Assembly (NCBI GenBank): GCA_019894955.1
Contig: JAGXNQ010000004.1
Coordinates: 11,966 to 48,138, forward strand
DNA: 36,173 nt
Origin: Promethearchaeota archaeon
GTDB taxonomy: Archaea > Asgardarchaeota > Lokiarchaeia > Sigyniarchaeales > SOKP01
Reading direction: 5' to 3'
Position numbers and translations under genes: made by a program. Below, piece by piece: positions 9,319 to 17,747 of this stretch (the first letter of the stretch is position 1; every line of letters starts with the position of its first letter). Below the pieces are notes generated by a model. It did no database searches. It was not told where the DNA came from and saw nothing but the letters and a program-made list of their open reading frames with translations.

Positions 9319-10239
9319 TTACCTTAATTTTTTTAAAATCTCATCATGGATAATAGAATTCGAAGCTATCAATCCTGGTGCTGAGACCATACATTTATCA
9401 TCATTAAATTCAATTCTATTTCCTTGCAAATCAGATACAGTTCCTCCCGCTTCTTGCACCAACAAGGTTCCAGGCAAGAAATCCCAAGCAAAAGATCTAC
9501 TTTTATTCATTGGTTTTATATACAAATCGGCAGTCCCATCTGCAATCATACAAAATTTAGCCATACTATCTATTTGAACGAAGTTTGTTATTTCAGCACG
9601 TGCTGCAAAGTCCATAACCCAGGGTTCATCGTAATGCAATGAATGACACATTTTAGCTTGTTTAAGATAAGATTGATTACTTACACTTAATGATATGAAT
9701 TCCGAATTATTGATAGCAATTTTGCTACCATTATCTTTTTCAGCAATAAAAATTGCCTTTCCAAATTTCTTATAGTTTGGAACTGAAATTGTACATATTT
9801 TTGGATTTGATTTTATCATAAACCCAATACCAATTGCATATGATAATCCTTTCTGGTACCCTTTTGTGCCATCAATTGGATCCACTGTCCATTGCCGTTC
9901 AGAATATTTATCTTTTTTCATCAAACTTTTTCCAATATCGATATTTTCTCCAATATTTAAAGTTTCATAGCAAGAAGAAATAGATTTTCTTGCGTCATGG
10001 TTAAGAAATGAATTATCATCTTCCTCAGCGATGATTTGATCACTAGGAAATTGTTCCATAATCTTATTAATTATAAAAATTTGAGTAGCATAATCGGCGA
10101 TAGTGACGGGAGAATCATCTTCTTTTTGATAAGATTGGAAACCAACTTGTCTAAACCACTCAGTTATTTTTGAGGCTGTATTTACAATCTCAATTGCTGC
10201 TTTCAATTCCATATAATATGGAGTCTCGGTTGATATCAT
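9319..10239 (-). CDS. 3'(2'),5'-bisphosphate nucleotidase (Hal2/CysQ type, inositol monophosphatase superfamily)
   Basis: 306 aa; KEDDSPVTIADYATQIFIINKI, AEEDD, WTVDPIDGTKGYQKGLSYAIGIGF, AWDFLPGTLLVQEAGG. Confidence 0.85.
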   Translation of the reverse strand: MISTETPYYMELKAAIEIVNTASKITEWFRQVGFQSYQKEDDSPVTIADYATQIFIINKIMEQFPSDQIIAEEDDNSFLNHDARKSISSCYETLNIGENIDIGKSLMKKDKYSERQWTVDPIDGTKGYQKGLSYAIGIGFMIKSNPKICTISVPNYKKFGKAIFIAEKDNGSKIAINNSEFISLSVSNQSYLKQAKMCHSLHYDEPWVMDFAARAEITNFVQIDSMAKFCMIADGTADLYIKPMNKSRSFAWDFLPGTLLVQEAGGTVSDLQGNRIEFNDDKCMVSAPGLIASNSIIHDEILKKLR

Positions 10240-10316
10240 AATTCGAATTGTTTTAGAATGAATAATATAATCTCATAAAATATTGAAAAAGCAATAAAAT
10301 TTTTGATGTACAAAAA

Positions 10317-10339
10317 AAATGTTTCTTAATAAAACATTT
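10317..10339. repeat. 8-bp inverted repeat in divergent intergenic region
   Basis: aaatgttt-cttaata-aaacattt between the Hal2-like (-) and 7TM (+) genes. Confidence 0.5.
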
Positions 10340-10417
10340 ATGCTGTAGGTTTAGTCCAATTTGAGGTTTTTTTTTATAAAGTTAAAGTATAAATAAAGCT
10401 AATATTATGATTTTACT

Positions 10418-11161
10418 ATGTCCGATTTAATATTCATTGGAATGGTATTTGAAACTACGATTATTATCATAGCAGCAATTGTACTTGCATTAATATTAAT
10501 GAAATATTTCCAAAAAAAACACCAATTAACACTATACTTATTCTTAATATTCTTGTTTTATCTGGTGGCTATTATCTTTTCGTGGTTATCCAAAATTTTA
10601 GTATTGTATTCGGGAGTCGAATATATTTACAATACTACTCTTCCTGATCCTGGAACTTTACTGTCTTGGTTCGTGTTAAGAATCACAGATTTTCGATTTA
10701 GTTTCTTCTTCCTAACTATTGCTATTTTTATATCCTACATTTTGAAAGTAAATGTTTTCGAAAAGGGATATAATCGTGTTCATAAGATTATCGTGATTAT
10801 TTATGGTATTATCACCATGGCATATAGTTTGTTAGTATATGAAAGAGGAAATACGTTGGTTGATGCGGGGGCATTCCTGTTAATATTTCTATACATGGCA
10901 ATGATTTATATTCCATTTTTCATCAGTTCATATAAATCCTTCACTTTAGCTCAAGGTAAAACCTTCAAGAACGCATTTATATCGTTAGCTTTAATGTCCG
11001 TTTTTTATATACTAGTACCGTTCAACTTTTTGATCGATAGATTGATGATACTTTTTGGTGGATCTGGTTTTTCTCTCTTTTATTTCTTAGCTTGGATTTT
11101 CGTATTATGTGGAATGATAGCATCATACTTTGGATATATTCGACCAAAAGCAAGCGAATAG
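10418..11161 (+). CDS. Predicted seven-transmembrane protein of unknown function
   Basis: 247 aa with about seven hydrophobic segments visible in the translation; no recognised catalytic motif. Confidence 0.75.
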   Translation: MSDLIFIGMVFETTIIIIAAIVLALILMKYFQKKHQLTLYLFLIFLFYLVAIIFSWLSKILVLYSGVEYIYNTTLPDPGTLLSWFVLRITDFRFSFFFLTIAIFISYILKVNVFEKGYNRVHKIIVIIYGIITMAYSLLVYERGNTLVDAGAFLLIFLYMAMIYIPFFISSYKSFTLAQGKTFKNAFISLALMSVFYILVPFNFLIDRLMILFGGSGFSLFYFLAWIFVLCGMIASYFGYIRPKASE

Positions 11162-11254
11162 ATCCAAGTAAAATCCCATTTTTTTATTTTAATTTTTTAA
11201 GTATAAATTTAAGACGTTTTAAATATATAATATTTATACATTAAATTTTCCTTA

Positions 11255-11677
11255 GTGAATCTCTTGGTTAAGGTCCTGCAAGATCTCTATATAATTTCTG
11301 AAGGAGGTATCGTATTATATCATCGTGTTTTTGATGAAAAATTAGATGAACAGCTTTTTGGAGGACTAATGAGTGCTTTAAATTCCTTTGCAGAAGAATT
11401 AACAAATGAGGGTCTTTCGAATTTTGAATTAAAAGACAAGAGATATACTTTAATTAGGAAAAATGACATTTTATTCGTGTCAAATTCTTCTAATAAAATC
11501 AAAGCAAAAAAAGTAATTGAAGAATTAGAAACAATTGTTGAACGTTTTTTTGATTTATATTCTTTAGAACTTTTAGCAACATGGGAAGGAGATGTATCAA
11601 TTTTCCTTGATTTTGAAAAAGAAATAGAGGATAGTTTAGAAGGAACGATTCAAAAATTACAAAAAGCTTTTTGGTAA
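11255..11677 (+). CDS. Longin/adaptin-sigma-like small protein (putative)
   Basis: 140 aa; LVKVLQDLYIISEGGIVLYHRVF...YTLIRKNDILFVSNSSNKIKAKKVIEELETIVERFFDLY resembles a longin-like profilin fold; GTG start. Confidence 0.5.
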   Translation: MNLLVKVLQDLYIISEGGIVLYHRVFDEKLDEQLFGGLMSALNSFAEELTNEGLSNFELKDKRYTLIRKNDILFVSNSSNKIKAKKVIEELETIVERFFDLYSLELLATWEGDVSIFLDFEKEIEDSLEGTIQKLQKAFW

Positions 11678-12133
11678 TTTATCTTCGCTACAACCCAAAC
11701 AAGTATAATTAAATATTTTTACTTCTTGGACATTTTCAAATTCACTTATATCTCCAATTAGTTTTCCTTTATTAAGATCTTCGAAATAAGAAAAGTGTAT
11801 TCCAAAAAAACATGTATTTTCCGGGGAACAAAACCCAGTTGAGTTGAATATATCATAATTGGAGCTTTTTAAATAAGTTATTACATTGCTTAATATTTGG
11901 GGATTAATTTCTGGCAGTTTAACTAAAATAAAATAAACTATTTCATATTTTGTTGGATATATCGAGAAATGCACGTGCCTCATTCCATGTTTTTCTTCTC
12001 GAGAAGAGGTTAAAAAAAAGTACTTATTTTCTTTTAGACCAATTTGTTCTTTTGTCTTTTCTGGTAATTCCCATTTTTCAATATCAGCTTTATCATAAAG
12101 TTTTCCAATAAATTCATCCATTATTTCTGCCAT
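11657..12133 (-). CDS. Conserved-looking hypothetical protein, possible ACT-like domain with Cys residues
   Basis: 158 aa ORF; IVYFILVKLPEINPQILSNVITYLKSSNYDI...FFGIHFSYF pattern and C-terminal CLGC. Overlaps the convergent upstream gene by 21 bp. Confidence 0.45.
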   Translation of the reverse strand: MAEIMDEFIGKLYDKADIEKWELPEKTKEQIGLKENKYFFLTSSREEKHGMRHVHFSIYPTKYEIVYFILVKLPEINPQILSNVITYLKSSNYDIFNSTGFCSPENTCFFGIHFSYFEDLNKGKLIGDISEFENVQEVKIFNYTCLGCSEDKLPKSFL

Positions 12134-12342
12134 ACAATCAACATAATTATTAATTTCAGATATATAAGATAATTAATTCATTTTATAAATAACCTTACTG
12201 TTTTATGCGTATTGATTAACAAATTTTTTCTTATTCTTACTTTGTAGAAAGGAACTTGGATAAGGAGTTTTAAAAAATAATCTCAAGCTATAATTACTCT
12301 AAATTATTGGATTTAATTAACATAATTCATTACTATATCATC

Positions 12343-12696
12343 ATGAAAGCAATCGGATTGGTATTTTTATATGATCGGAATGAGGGATCTCCTCAAGATG
12401 TTTCAACTAAATTCATTTCACAATTCTCTAATGTCACGGAGAATCTTGTATTAGAAGGGTTAATGAAGTTACCCGAATTAAAGGAAATTATGGATACAAA
12501 GCGAATATATTGGGCGGGAATTAAGCAGAATTTTGCTGAAATCTTACGTCAAGAAGAAACAATAGGAAAACTTGCTTGGAAATTATTTTCAGATAATTCC
12601 GGAATAGCCCCCCATGCAGAAGTCAAAAGCTTGATTTATGAAAAGGAAAATTCACCCTGGGGCTTTACATTAATGGTTTGTGTTCTTTATCAGTAA
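12343..12696 (+). CDS. Hypothetical protein
   Basis: 117 aa from ATG 12343 (MKAIGLVFLYDRNEGSPQDVS...); the track's upstream start (12307) adds a poorly supported extension. Confidence 0.5.
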   Translation: MKAIGLVFLYDRNEGSPQDVSTKFISQFSNVTENLVLEGLMKLPELKEIMDTKRIYWAGIKQNFAEILRQEETIGKLAWKLFSDNSGIAPHAEVKSLIYEKENSPWGFTLMVCVLYQ

Positions 12697-12822
12697 TTAT
12701 TAGATCTTAATTAATCTATATTTATTGGTTATTTTTTTACTAATATAGGTGAAAATTAGATAGGAAATAACATTAATATAGAAATATATATATTAATTTT
12801 TTAATATCGGTTGGTTAGAACG

Positions 12823-14391
12823 ATGACAGAATATCGGATGGTTTATGATTCTGGCAGTACTCTATTGAAATGTGCAATAGCAGATGAATCAGGGAAAATT
12901 ATCGCTTTAAAATCTTGGAGAAGCGAAATTATTCAAAGTGAGGATGGTTTTCACCGAGAATGGAATTACAAGAATTATTGGGATAATTTAGTTGAACTTA
13001 CGAAACGTACAATAAATTCTGCAAAAATTAATCCAAAAGACTTAAAATATATTACTGCCGCCTCAATGCGTCCAAGTTGTGTATTTGCTGATGAAAATAA
13101 TAACGCTGTTTATATTGGAGCAAGTTTTGAATGTAAAGGAATCGATTATGCTGAAGAAATTGACGAAGAATTTCTAGAACGATCGGGAAAATCATTTTAT
13201 GAGAGTTCGGGACATTTTCCCTCTTTACTATTTATTCCAGCGCGATATAAATATTTTAAAGAAGAGAAAGAAGATGAGGAGAGGTATCATAAGATTTCAC
13301 AATACCTTCCTATGGAGAGCTGGATTTTAGTTAAATTCGGGGGAGAAGTCCATGCCAATATAACCAGTGCAGGAGAATCTGGATTCTTTGATATAGAAAC
13401 GAAAATATGGCATCCTGCTTGGGAGGATCTTCTTGATTTACCAGATTATTTTTTTCCATGGCCAGTTTTACCAGGTGAAATAATTGGTACAGTATCTGAG
13501 CAGTACCAAAAAGAACTTAACCTTAATTCTGAAGTTCAATTAGTTGCAGGAATTTCAGATACTCAAGCTGCTTTATTAGGTTGCCAATGCGTAGAAATTG
13601 GCTCAATTGGAGCTGTCTTAGGCACCACATCACCAGTTCAAGCAGTAACAAAAAAACCTTATTTTGATCCTGATGAAAAAACATGGAGTGGATTAATTGC
13701 TTGTAAAAATTTAATCAATCATTATTATTTAGAAACTAATACTGGGATAACGGGACGGTTATTGAAATGGGCGGCAAATTTATTTTATGGAGAAGAGGGG
13801 TCGACATCAAAACAAAGATTTCAAAAATTAGATGAAGCTTTTGAGCATTATGACCAATTTGAATTACAAGCAACTTCAGATCAAATAAGAGAGTCGTCAG
13901 TATATTCTTTACTCGGTCCTTCACCTTTAGCGAGCACTCAAATGGGAATTTCCCCAGGATTATTTCATTTTGAAAGTCCTGGAGGTGTGGAAGAGGTTTT
14001 TCTTAAAAAAAATGCATTTATTGCGGCAGTTTTTGATAATATACATTTCGCTATAATGCGAAATATTGAATATCTCATTAAACTAACAAAAATTCAGAAT
14101 CCGTTTTTTGCATTTATGGGAGGGATTACACGAAATTTAACCCTTTTACAACGGTTTTCCGATCTTCTCCAGTCTCCTATTATCTCATCAACTAATTATG
14201 AATCCTCTATCCAAGGAATGCTGGTTTTGTGTGATGTTGCTGCAAATAGAATACGATCATTGGATGATCTCAAATCTCGAAATAATAAGCAAAAACTCAT
14301 AAAAAAAATTGAACCAAGAAATTTGATGATACAAAAACTAGCTAATAGATATAATAGTTGGTTAAAAATATACCAACAATATAGCAAATAA
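12823..14391 (+). CDS. FGGY-family carbohydrate kinase
   Basis: MVYDSGSTLLKCAIADESGKI phosphate-1-like motif; GISDTQAALLGCQCVEIGSIGAVLGTTSPVQAV; FMGGITRN. ATG at 12823 preferred over TTG 12811. Confidence 0.88.
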   Translation: MTEYRMVYDSGSTLLKCAIADESGKIIALKSWRSEIIQSEDGFHREWNYKNYWDNLVELTKRTINSAKINPKDLKYITAASMRPSCVFADENNNAVYIGASFECKGIDYAEEIDEEFLERSGKSFYESSGHFPSLLFIPARYKYFKEEKEDEERYHKISQYLPMESWILVKFGGEVHANITSAGESGFFDIETKIWHPAWEDLLDLPDYFFPWPVLPGEIIGTVSEQYQKELNLNSEVQLVAGISDTQAALLGCQCVEIGSIGAVLGTTSPVQAVTKKPYFDPDEKTWSGLIACKNLINHYYLETNTGITGRLLKWAANLFYGEEGSTSKQRFQKLDEAFEHYDQFELQATSDQIRESSVYSLLGPSPLASTQMGISPGLFHFESPGGVEEVFLKKNAFIAAVFDNIHFAIMRNIEYLIKLTKIQNPFFAFMGGITRNLTLLQRFSDLLQSPIISSTNYESSIQGMLVLCDVAANRIRSLDDLKSRNNKQKLIKKIEPRNLMIQKLANRYNSWLKIYQQYSK

Positions 14392-14477
14392 CTTTTGGGA
14401 TTATTAGATACAAATTTATTAACTTAAATGTTTATGTTCATAAATAAATTATACAATTAACAACTATATACAAATCG

Positions 14478-15293
14478 ATGAATTCTTCAAATAAACAAAA
14501 AGGTACTATTCAAGCGCTAAATGCTTATTTAATAACCGCTTTATTATCCTTATTTATAGCGGGGATATTCTTAATTTTAATAGGTTTTTTTATCAGTTTT
14601 GAGCAATATAGTATAATAATTTTGAATGTACTATATCAAAATCTTGTATTACTAATGATTATATTTGGATTTATATTGATATCTTTAGGAGCTTTTGAAT
14701 CCCTTGTAATAATGATTAAAGTTAAAAATATAATCGATCTTGTCCTTGAGAGAAGGGATTTAAGTTTAGAGAAAAGTAAGGATCAATCATCTGGTATTGG
14801 TGGGAGTTTACGAATTATTAGACCTAACCTACCTGTGATTGAATCTGAATCCATAAAGAGGAGTACTCAAAGTCCAAAACCTCGAATACCGACTCATCAA
14901 GTAGTTCCGAAAGAGACAGTTCCTGTAGCTAAAAACGTGGAAACTCCACAAAACGAAGTTCTTGATATTTCACTCGATGAAGCATTACAAAAGATCGTAG
15001 ATAGATATAATAACCCAAATGTATCGAAAGTATTTAGTGATTGGCAAAATACGCTAATGATGACATTTCCAAACCTCGAAAAATCATATTTATTTAAGAT
15101 TAATAATGATCAAGGAATTATTTTAGAGGAAGGCTATGAAGAGGATGCTGCTGTGCAAGTTATTTTGGATTCAGACCTATATATTAAAATGATGACAAAA
15201 CAAATTAATCCTATCAAAGCATATAGCAGTGGAGGACTTGAAGTTAAAGGCAAGATGAAGAATCTTTTAAAATTACGTAAGTTAATGTTCTGA
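14478..15293 (+). CDS. Membrane protein: two N-terminal TM segments, linker and C-terminal SCP2-like (sterol carrier) domain
   Basis: 271 aa; two hydrophobic helices, Pro-rich linker, then YLFKINNDQGIILEEGYEEDAAVQVILDSDLYIKMMTKQINPIKAYSSGGLEVKGKMKNLLKLRKLM. Confidence 0.7.
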   Translation: MNSSNKQKGTIQALNAYLITALLSLFIAGIFLILIGFFISFEQYSIIILNVLYQNLVLLMIIFGFILISLGAFESLVIMIKVKNIIDLVLERRDLSLEKSKDQSSGIGGSLRIIRPNLPVIESESIKRSTQSPKPRIPTHQVVPKETVPVAKNVETPQNEVLDISLDEALQKIVDRYNNPNVSKVFSDWQNTLMMTFPNLEKSYLFKINNDQGIILEEGYEEDAAVQVILDSDLYIKMMTKQINPIKAYSSGGLEVKGKMKNLLKLRKLMF

Positions 15294-15321
15294 ATAGATT
15301 AATATGTTAAGGGTAATGTAA

Positions 15322-17049
15322 ATGAAAGTATTTATTACAGCTCAAATGACTCCAGAATCATTACAAAAACTTAGAGATTTATTGCAAGATGAGGTTTTTT
15401 ATGAAAGCTGGTGTGATACAAAGAACATGTATTTCGATGCGGAAGAATTAGTAAGTAAGTTAAAGGAGTATAAAGCAGAAATCTTTATATGTGAGGGTGA
15501 TAATGTTAAGAAGGATGTCTTAGAAAATGTTGATCTTAAAATCATTGGCTCTACTCGTGATGATCCAAATAATATAGACCTCATAACTGCTACAAAAAAG
15601 GGGATTCCCGTACTTTTTACTCCGGGTAGGAATAAAAATGCTGTTACTGAATTGACAATTACTCTTATGCTTGCTTTGATGCGAAAAGTGCATAAAATAT
15701 CACAGATATTACATTCTGATCAATTTAAAGTTGATGAATTTACTGATTATGTTGATTATTACAATCTATTTAAAGGAAATGAGTTGAAAGGTAAAATAAT
15801 TGGTATTATTGGATTAGGAAATGTTGGATTTGAAGTAGCAAAACGCCTGAAAGGTTTTGACGTTGAATTTTTAATCTATGATCCCTATGTTCAAGAATCA
15901 AGGTTGAGATATATCAATGGAGAACTTGTGGATTTAAATACTTTAATGACTAAATCTGACATTATCTCAATTCATTGTCCCCCCACGGATGAAACTGATG
16001 GACTTATTGGTCAAGAACAAATAGATTTAATGAAATCAAGTGCGTTTATTATAAATCTAGGACGTGCATCTATAACGGATGAAGATGCTCTTTATCAAGC
16101 TCTTAAAGTAAAAAAAATTGCAGGTGCCGCTATAGACGTATTCAATATAGAACCTGTAGATCAATATAATGAATTCCTCGAATTAGAAAACGTAATTGTA
16201 ACTCCCCATATAGGAGGTGACACCTTTGAGACAATTCATAATCATAGCATGATGATTGTAGAAGGTATCGAAAAATTAATGAATAATGAAATCCCTTCTA
16301 ACATAATAAATCCAGAAGTGCTTCCAGGATATTCTGCTGATACATATTCCCTCCCAGAGAAAGGAGAAGAGATCCCAATAACCTTATCCAGCTATAAAAC
16401 AGAAAGTAATGAAATACTTAATATTTGTAAAATGATGGTCGAGAAAGGTCTTATTGTAGGTACAGCGGGTAATGTATCTATGCGAATTAAATTTCCAAAT
16501 GGAGATGATGGATTTCTTTTAACTCCAAGTACAGTTTCCTATGAGGATATGACAGTAGATGATATGGTAATAATTGACAAAAATCTTAATGTAATTGTAG
16601 GAACTCGAAACCCTACTTCAGAAAAGCATCTTCACGTAAATATATTACAATCAAGAAGAGATGTGAATGCTGTTATACATTCTCACGCTCCATATTCTAC
16701 TATATTATCAATCGCGCGAATACCTTTAGGTCCTATTGTTGATGAAATCATACCATTTATTGGAGGCTGTGAAGTAGCACAGTATGGAATGGCAGGGACT
16801 GAAGAAATCTCTCAAAAGGCTTTAGTATCATTAGGAAATAATTACGCTGTATTTTTACCTAATCATGGAAATGTATGTATTGGAACGGACATAAAACATG
16901 CATATACAGTATTACAACTAGTCGAATTTGCAGCTAAAATTCAATATCGAGCCTCTTTATTAGGTACAATTTATGCTCTTCCAGAAGAAGCTGAAAATGA
17001 TGAAAAAGAAATGTTCGAAATCATGCGAGAAGCTAATGATATGGGATGA
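15322..17049 (+). CDS. Fusion protein: D-2-hydroxyacid dehydrogenase (phosphoglycerate dehydrogenase-like) + class II aldolase
   Basis: 575 aa. N-terminal: GIIGLGNVGFEVAKRL, NLGRASITDEDAL, AAIDVFNIEPV, VTPHIGGDT. C-terminal: GTAGNVSMRI, TSEKHLHVNI, HSHAPYSTILS, NHGNVCIG. Confidence 0.92.
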   Translation: MKVFITAQMTPESLQKLRDLLQDEVFYESWCDTKNMYFDAEELVSKLKEYKAEIFICEGDNVKKDVLENVDLKIIGSTRDDPNNIDLITATKKGIPVLFTPGRNKNAVTELTITLMLALMRKVHKISQILHSDQFKVDEFTDYVDYYNLFKGNELKGKIIGIIGLGNVGFEVAKRLKGFDVEFLIYDPYVQESRLRYINGELVDLNTLMTKSDIISIHCPPTDETDGLIGQEQIDLMKSSAFIINLGRASITDEDALYQALKVKKIAGAAIDVFNIEPVDQYNEFLELENVIVTPHIGGDTFETIHNHSMMIVEGIEKLMNNEIPSNIINPEVLPGYSADTYSLPEKGEEIPITLSSYKTESNEILNICKMMVEKGLIVGTAGNVSMRIKFPNGDDGFLLTPSTVSYEDMTVDDMVIIDKNLNVIVGTRNPTSEKHLHVNILQSRRDVNAVIHSHAPYSTILSIARIPLGPIVDEIIPFIGGCEVAQYGMAGTEEISQKALVSLGNNYAVFLPNHGNVCIGTDIKHAYTVLQLVEFAAKIQYRASLLGTIYALPEEAENDEKEMFEIMREANDMG

Positions 17050-17059
17050 AAAAAAAATT

Positions 17060-17692
17060 CTAAACTAAATATTTTCTCACAACTTCTCCTCTTGGTTTAA
17101 GCTCTTCAAAAAGTATTGCTTGAAAGGAATAAATTTTTGTTTGATTATCTTTCCAAGCATTTTCAGAAAGCCCAGCTTTATTACATGTGTGTTTAAGAAA
17201 TGTATCTATATCCCAATTCCTCCCATGATCTATAGGAACTTGAGGTAGAAGTAAACCGCGCTTCGTTCCTTTTTCAGCTATTAACCCATCCCTACCAATT
17301 TCAATTTTATCAAAATAATCATTTGGGTTTGTAACTTCTATTAATTTTGGAGGAGTTAAAATAGAAATTTCAATAATAATATTATCCATATCGTTGAGTG
17401 AAACTGAATTAAATCGATAATCATCTACTGCAGAACTAACTGATACCCTATGAATAACTTCATATAATGGGTAATTAGGCTCGATATAGCCAATGCAACC
17501 TCTTAAAGGGTTTCCATCAGCTTTATAGTCGTTTAAAGTTACAAATACACCATACTTATCAGAAAATTTACTTTTGATAGTTGATGGAACTTCCATTCTT
17601 TTCGAACTTGTCAAATAATGCTCTATATTTTCTCGAGCAAATTTAATAAGGAGTTCGCCATCTTTTACACCAAATTCCTTGTCTTTAGACAT
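17060..17692 (-). CDS. AMMECR1 family protein
   Basis: 210 aa; NPLRGCIGYIEPNYPLYEVIHRVSVSSAVDDYRF, GRDGLIAEKGTKRGLLLPQVP. Confidence 0.93.
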   Translation of the reverse strand: MSKDKEFGVKDGELLIKFARENIEHYLTSSKRMEVPSTIKSKFSDKYGVFVTLNDYKADGNPLRGCIGYIEPNYPLYEVIHRVSVSSAVDDYRFNSVSLNDMDNIIIEISILTPPKLIEVTNPNDYFDKIEIGRDGLIAEKGTKRGLLLPQVPIDHGRNWDIDTFLKHTCNKAGLSENAWKDNQTKIYSFQAILFEELKPRGEVVRKYLV

Positions 17693-17747
17693 ATTAATTC
17701 GAGATCTCTACTGTATTATAGATTTATTTAGAAATTCTAATCTTTTA

